Below are positions 17,404 to 24,998 of a stretch of DNA of 64,000 nt, piece after piece (positions within the stretch are counted from its first letter, which is position 1; the number at the start of each line of letters is the position of its first letter). Under the pieces are notes generated by a model. It was not told the origin of the DNA. It was given only the letters and a program-made list of their open reading frames with translations, and ran no database searches. The position numbers were made by a program, and so were the translations under genes. This DNA is from an uncultured Bacteroides sp. Lineage in GTDB: Bacteria; Bacteroidota; Bacteroidia; Bacteroidales; Bacteroidaceae. The stretch spans positions 62,001-126,000 of the forward strand of contig URYL01000003.1 of assembly GCA_900552075.1 (NCBI GenBank), read 5' to 3'.

Positions 17404-17445
17404 TATATTTTCTTCGTCACTACCTTCACCTTCTTTGAAAACATA

Positions 17446-17453
17446 TAACTTTG
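17446..17453 (+). promoter_or_regulatory. -7 element very close to the DUF3810-like start codon
   Basis: TAACTTTG fits TAnnTTTG and ends only 5 bp before the ATG at 17459. Transcription would start at or within a few bases of the ATG, giving a leaderless or near-leaderless mRNA. No -33 TTTG at the expected spacing. Confidence 0.45.
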
Positions 17454-17458
17454 TGTGT

Positions 17459-18508
17459 ATGAAAAGTTTTTCGTTGCGTTTTGTCCGTTGGGGCATAGAA
17501 GCCTTTTTGCTGGTGCTGGTGATTCTCTGCCGTTTTTGGCCGGCGGCGGGAGAGGTGTATGCCCGTTACGTCTATCCCGTGTGTTCCGCCGTGCTGTCCG
17601 CCCTGGTGGCATGGATTCCGTTTTCGGTGGAAGAATGGCTGGTCATCGCTTTTTGTGCCCTTTTCATCGGGCTGCCGTTTTGGGCCCGTAGGGAGAAAAA
17701 AGGCTGGAAGTGGATGTTGCGTGCCGAAGCCGAACTCCTCGTGGTCGTCTATCTCTGGTTCTATTGGGGATGGGGAATCAACTATTTCCGGAAAGACTTT
17801 TTCAATCGGTCGGCCATTGAGCCGGTGGCCTATGTGGAAGAAGATTTCCATCGTTTCCTGACGGTCTATACTGACAGCTTGAATGCAGCCTATACCGCCC
17901 TGCCACTTCCGGCCCACGATGAAATCGAACAGGAAGTGAAACAGCTCTATGCACAGGTGCCCTCCCGTTTCGGTTTGTCGTCTCCTCGCAGCTATCAACA
18001 TCCCAAGCCGGTAGCTTTCAACGCCCTCTATTCCGGTGTGGGAGTCTTGGGCTATATGGGACCTTTCTTTGCTGAATCGCAGTTGAACCGTGAGTTGCCT
18101 CCTTTGCAATGGCCTTTCACCTACGCCCATGAATATGCCCACTTGTTGGGAGTAAGCAGTGAGGCCGAAGCCAATTTCTGGGCCTATCAGATTTGCATCC
18201 GTTCCCAGTCGCCGGCTGTCCGCTATGCCGGTTACTTCGGATTGCTCCCTTATGTACTTTCCAATGCGGTCGGTTTGCTGGAGGATGCTGCTTATCAAAA
18301 GCTGCTCCAGTCCATCCGTCCGGAGGTGATACAGACCCTTCGGGAGAAGCAGGCGTATTGGGAAGAAAGATATAGTCCGTGGGTAGGACGGATACAGGAG
18401 CAGATTTACGAATGGTACCTGAAGGGCAATCAGATTCCGTCCGGGCAGAAAAACTATGGGGAAGTCATCGCCATGGTCTTGTCATTACCCGCCGACTGGT
18501 GGAAATGA
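17459..18508 (+). CDS. DUF3810-like membrane protein with a zinc-protease motif
   Basis: The protein has 349 residues. Three N-terminal hydrophobic segments (about residues 10-28, 38-62 and 88-105) precede a larger domain. At about residue 220 it has TYAHEYAHLLGVSSEAEANFWAY: HEYAH is an HExxH zinc motif, and the downstream EAEA can give the third ligand, as in gluzincins. This is the pattern of the DUF3810 family as I recall it; proteolysis is predicted, and the substrate is unknown. Start chosen at MKSFSLRFVRWGIEAF. Confidence 0.75.
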   Translation: MKSFSLRFVRWGIEAFLLVLVILCRFWPAAGEVYARYVYPVCSAVLSALVAWIPFSVEEWLVIAFCALFIGLPFWARREKKGWKWMLRAEAELLVVVYLWFYWGWGINYFRKDFFNRSAIEPVAYVEEDFHRFLTVYTDSLNAAYTALPLPAHDEIEQEVKQLYAQVPSRFGLSSPRSYQHPKPVAFNALYSGVGVLGYMGPFFAESQLNRELPPLQWPFTYAHEYAHLLGVSSEAEANFWAYQICIRSQSPAVRYAGYFGLLPYVLSNAVGLLEDAAYQKLLQSIRPEVIQTLREKQAYWEERYSPWVGRIQEQIYEWYLKGNQIPSGQKNYGEVIAMVLSLPADWWK

Positions 18509-18821
18509 GTTTGTGAGAATGTAAAATTCACGTCCACTCGTCGGACAGTGAATGAATTTTCGATTCTCGTGAGGGAAAAGTGGCGTATCTTGTTGTAGAA
18601 TAGTAGCTTATCAGTTTTGGAGGTTTGGCAATCTGGAAACAAATGAAAAGGATTGTTAAAATGCATCCCCCCAATAGGCCACAGAGACCAGTCTCGGTTT
18701 TTTCCCGTCCGGGCTTAAAGTGTGAAAATCAGTAAATAGACCGCATTTTCGGAGAAAAAGCATTATCTTTACAGCCTTAATTTTTCTAAACTCATAGCGA
18801 ACGAAAGAAAATTATACCACA
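18509..18821. other. Intergenic region with an imperfect long hairpin
   Basis: No convincing gene. An imperfect hairpin at 18515-18568 (GAGAAT/ATTCTC, AAAATT/AATTTT, GTCC/GGAC) begins 7 bp after the DUF3810-like stop and lacks a T run. TATCTTTA at 18764-18771 is one base from the -7 consensus and may drive the GNAT-parE unit. The rest shows nothing recognisable. Confidence 0.45.
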
Positions 18822-19952
18822 ATGACTATCTCGATTCAAAAAGTTACGACGAAAGCAGAACTGAAGAAGTTCATACGTTTCAATTACGAACTTTATAAAA
18901 ATAATCCTTATTCTGTCCCCGATTTGTACGATGACATGCTCAACACTTTCAATCCGAAGAAGAACGCTGCGTTTGAGTTTTGTGAGGCCGATTATTTTCT
19001 GGCCTATCGGGGTGATGAAATCGTAGGGCGTGTGGCTGCCATCATCAATCACCGGGCCAATGACACCTGGCACAAGAAGGAAGTCCGCTTCGGCTGGATT
19101 GACTTCATTGACGAAGAAGAAGTGTCGGCAGCCTTGCTCGATGCCGTGGCCAAATGGGGAAAGGAACGAGGAATGGAAGCCATGGTGGGTCCGCTGGGGT
19201 TTACCGACATGGATGCCGAAGGCATGCTGGTGGAAGGGTTCGACCAGCTGGGGACGATGGCTACCATCTATAATTATTCCTACTACCCCGAACACATGGA
19301 GCAGCTGGGTCTCGAGAAAGAAGCCGACTGGGTGGAATACAAGCTCACCGTGCCGCACCAGCTTCCCGACAAGTTTGTGCGTATTTCCGAAATCATCCTG
19401 CAGAAATACAAACTGAAAATCAAGAAGCTCAAACGGAGCGAAATCAAGAAAGGAAATTACGGGCAGAAAATCTTCGATTTGATTAATGAAGCCTACGCAC
19501 CGTTGTATGGCTATTCACAGATGACGCAGGGGCAGATTGACCAGTATGTCAAGATGTATCTTCCGCTCATCGACTTGCGCATGGTGTCGTTGGTAGAAGA
19601 CGAAGAAGGCAATCTGGTAGCTGTAGGTATTGCCATGCCTTCGTTGTCCGTCGCCTTGCAGAAAGCCAAGGGTAAGATGCTGCCTTTTGGCTGGTATCAT
19701 TTGCTGAAAGCGCTGTTCATCAAGCGGCCCCGCATCCTCGACCTGCTGTTGGTAGGCGTGAAGCCCGAATACCAGAGCAAGGGAGTCAATGCCCTGCTGT
19801 TCTACGACCTGGTACCTATCTTCCAGCAGATGGGATTCGAATACGGCGAAAGCAATCCGGAACTGGAGCTCAACAAGAAAGTGCAGGCACAGTGGAGCGC
19901 CTTCGAATCGGTACAGCACAAACGTCGTCGGGCTTACAAGAAAATGATTTAA
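18822..19952 (+). CDS. GNAT-related N-acetyltransferase-like protein
   Basis: The protein has 376 residues. The start (MTISIQKVTTKAELKKFIRF, then YELYKNNPYSVPDL) and the C-terminal part (LLLVGVKPEYQSKGVNALLFYDLVPIFQQMGFEYGES) look like a GNAT acyl-CoA-binding fold of the type found in large uncharacterised Bacteroidetes acetyltransferases; PEYQSKGVNALL stands where the acetyl-CoA pyrophosphate loop is expected. The acceptor is unknown. It lies 21 bp ahead of parE and probably shares its transcript. Confidence 0.75.
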   Translation: MTISIQKVTTKAELKKFIRFNYELYKNNPYSVPDLYDDMLNTFNPKKNAAFEFCEADYFLAYRGDEIVGRVAAIINHRANDTWHKKEVRFGWIDFIDEEEVSAALLDAVAKWGKERGMEAMVGPLGFTDMDAEGMLVEGFDQLGTMATIYNYSYYPEHMEQLGLEKEADWVEYKLTVPHQLPDKFVRISEIILQKYKLKIKKLKRSEIKKGNYGQKIFDLINEAYAPLYGYSQMTQGQIDQYVKMYLPLIDLRMVSLVEDEEGNLVAVGIAMPSLSVALQKAKGKMLPFGWYHLLKALFIKRPRILDLLLVGVKPEYQSKGVNALLFYDLVPIFQQMGFEYGESNPELELNKKVQAQWSAFESVQHKRRRAYKKMI

Positions 19953-19973
19953 TGTCAGAAAGGGGATTATATA

Positions 19974-21914
19974 ATGGAGGAAATTAACGAACACACCGTT
20001 TCTTCCGCCAACTATACGGAAGAGAACATTCGCCACCTGAGCGACATGGAGCACGTGCGCACCCGTCCCGGTATGTACATCGGACGACTGGGCGACGGTT
20101 CACAGGCCGAAGATGGTATCTATGTACTGCTCAAGGAAGTGGTGGACAACAGCATCGACGAGTTCAAGATGGGCGCCGGAAAGCGTATCGAAATTCAGCT
20201 GGAAGACAACCTGCGTGTGTCCGTGCGCGACTATGGCCGGGGTATCCCTTTGGGAAGTCTGGTCGATGCCGTCTCCATGCTGAACACCGGAGGTAAGTAT
20301 GACACCAAAGCCTTCAAGAAAAGTGTGGGACTGAACGGAGTGGGTGCCAAGGCTGTCAATGCCTTGAGTTCCCGTTTTGTGGCCTGGAGTGCCCGCGACG
20401 GACAAATGCGCAAGGCCGTGTTCGAACGTGGAGAACTGATTAGTGATGAAACCTGCGCTACCGACGAGGAGAACGGTACCTATATCTTCTTTGAACCCGA
20501 CGACACCCTGTTTCTGAACTACCGTTTCCGTCCGGAGTTCATTGAGACCATGCTCCGCAACTATACCTATTTAAATACGGGCCTGTCCATTTACTATAAC
20601 GGCCACCGTATTGTGAGCCGTAACGGATTGGAAGATTTGTTGAACGACAACATGACGGCTCCGGGATTGTATCCCATCGTGCACCTCACGGGCGAGGACA
20701 TCGAGATTGCCTTTACCCACAGTGCCCAGTACGGCGAAGAATATTATTCGTTTGTCAACGGACAACACACCACCCAGGGAGGAACCCATCAGAGTGCCTT
20801 CAAGGAACACATTGCCCGCACCATCAAGGAATTCTACGGAAAGAACCTCGAATACCAGGATATCCGTAACGGACTGGTGGCTGCCATTGCCATCAACGTG
20901 ATTGAGCCTACCTTCGAGAGCCAGACCAAAATCAAGCTCGGTTCGCTTACCATGGCCCCCGAGAAAGATTCCGAAGGCAATCCCTATCCGCTTTCTGGAG
21001 TCAGTGTGAATAAGTTTGTGGGCGATTTCGTGAAGGAACAGGTGGACAACTACCTCCACAAGCATCCCGACGTGGCCGAAATCCTGTTGCAGAAAATCCA
21101 GGAATCCGAAAAAGAGCGCAAAGCCATTGCCGGGGTGACGAAGATTGCCCGCGAGCGTGCCAAGAAAGCCAACCTGCATAACCGCAAGCTGCGCGATTGC
21201 CGCATTCACCTCAACGACCAGAAGGGCGGTAAGAAAGACGAAGAAGACGACCCTCGTCTGGAAAGCTCCATCTTCATTACCGAGGGAGATTCGGCCAGCG
21301 GTTCCATTACGAAGAGCCGCGATGTCAACACCCAGGCGGTGTTCAGCTTGCGCGGTAAGCCGTTGAACTCGTTCGGCCTGACCAAGAAGGTGGTCTACGA
21401 GAACGAAGAGTTCAACCTCTTGCAGGCAGCCCTGAACATCGAAGACGGACTCGACGGACTCCGGTATAATAAGGTAATCGTGGCCACCGATGCCGATGTG
21501 GACGGTATGCACATCCGTCTGCTGATGATTACTTTCTTCCTGCAGTTCTTCCCCGACCTGATTAAGAAAGGCCATGTCTATATTTTGCAGACCCCGCTGT
21601 TCCGCGTGCGCAACCGCAAGAAGGGCGTCTACGAAACCATCTACTGCTATTCGGACGAAGAACGGCTGGCCGCCATCGAGAAACTGAGTCCCAATCCGGA
21701 AATCACCCGATTCAAAGGATTAGGAGAAATCTCGCCCGACGAGTTCCGCCATTTCATCGGCAAGGACATGCGTCTGGAGCAGGTCACCCTCCGCAAGACG
21801 GACGCCGTGAAGGAACTGCTGGAGTTCTACATGGGCAAGAACACCATGGAACGCCAGAACTTCATCATCGACAACCTGGTGGTGGAAGAAGACCTGATTA
21901 AGAATGAAGAATGA
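19974..21914 (+). CDS. parE: DNA topoisomerase IV subunit B
   Basis: The 646-residue ATPase subunit of a type IIA topoisomerase. GHKL ATPase motifs: VDNSIDEFKMG, DYGRGIPLG, NTGGKYDTKAFKKSVGLNGVGAKAVNALS (in part); TOPRIM domain: FITEGDSASGS and the DADVDGMHIRLLM metal site. Size and the lack of a long insertion favour ParE over GyrB, though the two are hard to tell apart by eye. The ParC partner is not in the window. It is in a run of four plus-strand genes. Confidence 0.85.
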   Translation: MEEINEHTVSSANYTEENIRHLSDMEHVRTRPGMYIGRLGDGSQAEDGIYVLLKEVVDNSIDEFKMGAGKRIEIQLEDNLRVSVRDYGRGIPLGSLVDAVSMLNTGGKYDTKAFKKSVGLNGVGAKAVNALSSRFVAWSARDGQMRKAVFERGELISDETCATDEENGTYIFFEPDDTLFLNYRFRPEFIETMLRNYTYLNTGLSIYYNGHRIVSRNGLEDLLNDNMTAPGLYPIVHLTGEDIEIAFTHSAQYGEEYYSFVNGQHTTQGGTHQSAFKEHIARTIKEFYGKNLEYQDIRNGLVAAIAINVIEPTFESQTKIKLGSLTMAPEKDSEGNPYPLSGVSVNKFVGDFVKEQVDNYLHKHPDVAEILLQKIQESEKERKAIAGVTKIARERAKKANLHNRKLRDCRIHLNDQKGGKKDEEDDPRLESSIFITEGDSASGSITKSRDVNTQAVFSLRGKPLNSFGLTKKVVYENEEFNLLQAALNIEDGLDGLRYNKVIVATDADVDGMHIRLLMITFFLQFFPDLIKKGHVYILQTPLFRVRNRKKGVYETIYCYSDEERLAAIEKLSPNPEITRFKGLGEISPDEFRHFIGKDMRLEQVTLRKTDAVKELLEFYMGKNTMERQNFIIDNLVVEEDLIKNEE

Positions 21915-21948
21915 ATAATAAATAATTAATAACTGCCAGTCATCAGTG

Positions 21949-22410
21949 ATGAAAAAAGCAATATTCCCGGGCACTTTCGACCCGTTTACCATCGGCCACT
22001 ATTCCGTGGTGAAGCGTGCCCTGACTTTTATGGATGAAATCATCATCGGTATCGGAGTGAACGACAAGAAGAAAACCTGGTTCCCTACCGAGAAGCGTGT
22101 GGAAATGATTCGGAGACTCTATGCCGACGAACCCCGCATCACCGTCGAGGCATACGACAATCTGACGGTGGATTTTGCCCGCGAACGGGGAGCCGGATTC
22201 ATTATCCGTGGCATCCGTACCGTACACGATTTTGAATACGAAGAAACCATTGCCGACATCAACCGCAAGCTGGCCGGTGTGGAAACCATCCTGCTCTTTA
22301 CCGAGCCGGAACTGACTGCCATCAGCTCCACCATCGTACGCGAGCTGTTGCAGTATGGCAAGGACGTGTCGGCGTTCCTGCCCGAAGGAATGGATATAGA
22401 CGACAAATAA
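21949..22410 (+). CDS. coaD: Phosphopantetheine adenylyltransferase
   Basis: The 153-residue nucleotidyltransferase makes dephospho-CoA from 4'-phosphopantetheine and ATP. It shows AIFPGTFDPFTIGHYSVVKRA (TxGH-type motif), FIIRGIRTVHDFEYE, and AISSTIVREL (ISSTxxR). The ATG at 21949 is preferred over the GTG just before it. With panE at 2.7 kb this is the second CoA-pathway gene here, but the two are not linked. Confidence 0.93.
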   Translation: MKKAIFPGTFDPFTIGHYSVVKRALTFMDEIIIGIGVNDKKKTWFPTEKRVEMIRRLYADEPRITVEAYDNLTVDFARERGAGFIIRGIRTVHDFEYEETIADINRKLAGVETILLFTEPELTAISSTIVRELLQYGKDVSAFLPEGMDIDDK

Positions 22411-22422
22411 AACTTTCAGCAC

Positions 22423-24012
22423 ATGAAAATCAGCAAATATGTTTTGGCGTTCTGTTGTGGACTGGCTGCCTGGACGGTCCTGCCTGCACAGAACAAACTT
22501 CTCAATTCCCCTTCGCGCAAGTTGCAGTTGGCGGAGTTTGCCATTTCCAACCTCTATGTAGATAAAGTGGACGAAGACAAGCTGGTGGAAACCGCCATTG
22601 TCAGCATGCTCGAAGAGCTTGACCCGCATTCCACCTATTCCGATGCGGAGGAAGTGAAACGGCTCAACGAACCCCTTCAGGGAAATTTCGACGGCATCGG
22701 CATCCAGTTCAACATGGCCACCGATACCCTGTTTGTCATCCAGCCCGTATCGGGAGGACCTTCCGAGAAAGTCGGTATCCTGGCCGGCGACCGCATCATC
22801 GAAGTGAACGACACGGTGATTGCCGGTGTGAAGATGAACACCGACGAAGTGATGCGCCGTCTGCGCGGTCCGAAAGGTTCCACGGTGACGGTGAAAGTGC
22901 TGCGTGCAGGGGTGAAGGAACTTCTGCCGTTCACCATCAAGCGCGACAAGATTCCCGTATACAGCCTCGACGCTTCCTACATGGTGGAAGGACAGATTGG
23001 CTACATCCGTGTGAACCGTTTTGCGGCCACTACCGGCAAGGAATTCACGGATGCTCTTCATAAATTGCAGAAACAGGGTATGAAAGATCTGATTCTCGAT
23101 TTACAGGGTAACGGCGGCGGCTATCTGAATGCAGCCATCAGCCTGTGCGACCAGATATTGGGCGAAAAGGAACTCATTGTCTATACCGAAGGCCGCCGCA
23201 ACCCGCGGTCGGAATTTGAGGCCAAGGGCGACGGTGATTTCCAGCAAGGCCGTCTGGTGGTACTGGTCGACGAATATTCGGCTTCGGCCAGTGAGATTGT
23301 CACTGGAGCCATCCAGGACTGGGACCGCGGTATCGTGGTCGGTCGGCGTACCTTTGGAAAAGGACTGGTGCAGCGTCCCATCGACCTGCCCGACGGCTCC
23401 ATGATCCGCCTGACCGTAGCCCGCTACTACACTCCTTCGGGCCGTTGTATCCAGAAACCCTACGAGAGCATCGAAAAATACAACCAGGATTTGATTGACC
23501 GCTACAACCGCGGCGAGATGATGAGTGCCGACAGCATCCATTTCCCCGATTCGCTCAAGGCCAAGACCCTGAAGTTAGGACGTACCGTGTATGGCGGTGG
23601 AGGCATCATGCCCGACTATTTCGTGCCCATCGATACCACGATGTACACCGACTACTACCTGGCTCTGCGCGACAAGGGAGCCATGGTACAGCTGAACATC
23701 AAGCTCATCGACCGTCACCGGCAGGAATGGCTCAAGCGTTACAAGACCTTCGACCGTTTCAACCGCGAGTTTGAAGTGACCAAGGAAATGCTCGACGAGC
23801 TGGTGGCCCAAGGCACTTCGCTGGGCGTGAAGTATGACGAAGCCCAGTTCCAGACCGCCCTGCCGCTGATAAAGACCCAGCTGAAGGCCCTGCTGGCCCG
23901 CGACATCTGGGACATGAACGAGTACTTCCAGGTGATTAACACGCTGAGCGACAGTATGAAAAAGGCCCTGGAACTGCTGCGCCAGCCTGGCATGAATTTC
24001 CCTAAAAGATAA
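22423..24012 (+). CDS. S41-family carboxy-terminal processing peptidase
   Basis: The 529-residue exported protease starts with a signal peptide (residues 1 to about 20). A PDZ domain follows (GIGIQFNMATDTLFVIQPVS to about residue 175), then the S41 core with LILDLQGNGGG and the catalytic region DEYSASASEIVTGAI (Ser) and GRRTFGKGLVQ (Lys). Such enzymes trim C-termini of envelope proteins. The C-terminal 150 residues are helical and charged. It ends 8 bp before the palindrome array and long terminator. Confidence 0.9.
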   Translation: MKISKYVLAFCCGLAAWTVLPAQNKLLNSPSRKLQLAEFAISNLYVDKVDEDKLVETAIVSMLEELDPHSTYSDAEEVKRLNEPLQGNFDGIGIQFNMATDTLFVIQPVSGGPSEKVGILAGDRIIEVNDTVIAGVKMNTDEVMRRLRGPKGSTVTVKVLRAGVKELLPFTIKRDKIPVYSLDASYMVEGQIGYIRVNRFAATTGKEFTDALHKLQKQGMKDLILDLQGNGGGYLNAAISLCDQILGEKELIVYTEGRRNPRSEFEAKGDGDFQQGRLVVLVDEYSASASEIVTGAIQDWDRGIVVGRRTFGKGLVQRPIDLPDGSMIRLTVARYYTPSGRCIQKPYESIEKYNQDLIDRYNRGEMMSADSIHFPDSLKAKTLKLGRTVYGGGGIMPDYFVPIDTTMYTDYYLALRDKGAMVQLNIKLIDRHRQEWLKRYKTFDRFNREFEVTKEMLDELVAQGTSLGVKYDEAQFQTALPLIKTQLKALLARDIWDMNEYFQVINTLSDSMKKALELLRQPGMNFPKR

Positions 24013-24020
24013 GCCCGGAA

Positions 24021-24124
24021 AAACGCAAGTGCGTTTGTCCTGAAACGCAAGTACGTTTTCCCTAAAACGCAAGTGCGTTTGAATCAAAACTCTTCGGCGT
24101 TTTGTTTCAAACGCACTTGCGTTT
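24021..24124. repeat. Array of five 16-bp palindromes with exact 22-bp phase
   Basis: Units start at 24021, 24043, 24065, 24087 and 24109. The first three read AAACGCAAGTGCGTTT (second with one change); the fourth is diverged (AAACTCTTCGGCGTTT) and the fifth has the inverted core AAACGCACTTGCGTTT. Spacers are 6 bp and differ. A 22-bp period cannot be coding. The array starts 8 bp after the peptidase stop codon. Confidence 0.9.
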
Positions 24125-24128
24125 TTTT
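24065..24128 (+). terminator. Long hairpin terminator built from the last three palindrome units
   Basis: Bases 24065-24083 pair perfectly with 24106-24124 (19 bp), continue through CAAAAC/GTTTTG, and close on C-TTCG-G, a stable tetraloop. Seven T follow at 24122-24128. It should end the GNAT-parE-coaD-peptidase transcript. Confidence 0.8.
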
Positions 24129-24174
24129 ATACCCCCGAATACGGTCTCCGATTACAGAATTTTTTCCATAATCT

Positions 24175-24206
24175 GTTGTATTATCTCAATAAATCTTCTA
24201 ATTTTG
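24175..24206 (+). promoter_or_regulatory. Promoter of frdCAB
   Basis: GTTG at 24175-24178 and TAATTTTG at 24199-24206 are 20 bp apart, a good fit to the -33/-7 consensus. The leader is about 64 nt and AT-rich. Confidence 0.7.
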
Positions 24207-24275
24207 CATCATCAATTGGACTGTAGAATGCAAAATTATAGTTCTAACAATTAAATAATTTAAATTCAATCATTT

Positions 24276-24965
24276 ATGTGGTTAAGTAATTCATCTATTG
24301 GAAGGAAAGTGGTGATGAGCGTCACAGGTATCGCCCTTGTCCTGTTTCTGACATTTCACATGGCGATGAACTGTGTTGCTTTGTTCTCAGGCGAGGCATA
24401 CAACATGGTTTGTGAGTTCCTCGGCGCTAACTGGTATGCACTGGTGGCTACTGTCGGACTGGCTGCCTTGTTTGTAATTCACATCATCTACGCTTTCTGG
24501 CTGACGATGTTGAACCGTGCTGCACGTGGTCACGAACGTTATGCGGTGACAGCAAAACCGAAAAACGTGGAATGGGCTTCTCAGAACATGCTGGTGCTGG
24601 GTATCATCGTTATTCTGGGTCTGGCTCTTCACTTTGTGAACTTCTGGAGCAAAATGCAGTTCGCTGAAATTGTAGGCAACCCGATGATGGGAGGTCTTGA
24701 TGCAGCCGACGGTTATGGCTACATTCTGCAGACATTCTCTAATCCGGTGTTCTTTGTACTGTACATCATCTGGCTGATTGCCTTGTGGTTCCATTTGACT
24801 CACGGATTCTGGAGCGCCATGCAGACGCTGGGTTGGAACAACACCATCTGGATTAACCGCTGGAAATGCATCTCAAACATCTATTCTACTATCATTGTTC
24901 TTGGTTTCATGGTAGTGGCAGTTGTGTTCTTCCTGAAGAGCATGATGGGTTGCGGTGCTTGCTAA
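24276..24965 (+). CDS. frdC: Fumarate reductase/succinate dehydrogenase cytochrome b subunit
   Basis: The 229-residue membrane protein has five hydrophobic helices and His residues placed for two b haems (LTFHMAMN, VIHIIYAFW, LALHFVNFW, FHLTHGFW). It is the single membrane anchor of a type B complex as in Wolinella and Bacillus, with a menaquinol site. It is first in frdCAB. In Bacteroides this complex makes succinate by fumarate respiration. Confidence 0.93.
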   Translation: MWLSNSSIGRKVVMSVTGIALVLFLTFHMAMNCVALFSGEAYNMVCEFLGANWYALVATVGLAALFVIHIIYAFWLTMLNRAARGHERYAVTAKPKNVEWASQNMLVLGIIVILGLALHFVNFWSKMQFAEIVGNPMMGGLDAADGYGYILQTFSNPVFFVLYIIWLIALWFHLTHGFWSAMQTLGWNNTIWINRWKCISNIYSTIIVLGFMVVAVVFFLKSMMGCGAC

Positions 24966-24998
24966 TTTAAGTGTAACTGATTAAATAGAAAAAACATT

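Noticed and set aside
18492..18821. Gene in the gap before the GNAT-like gene
   Set aside because: Only short frames without start context or domain; a hairpin and a weak -7 box explain what is there.
20571..21575. 334-codon minus-strand frame
   Set aside because: Antisense to parE, whose motifs are complete; no promoter or domain on the minus strand.
21943..23061. 372-codon minus-strand frame
   Set aside because: Antisense to coaD and the S41 peptidase across two genes and their gap; it is a codon-bias shadow.
24021..24124. CRISPR array
   Set aside because: Repeats are 16-bp palindromes with 6-bp spacers; CRISPR spacers are about 30 bp, and there are no cas genes.
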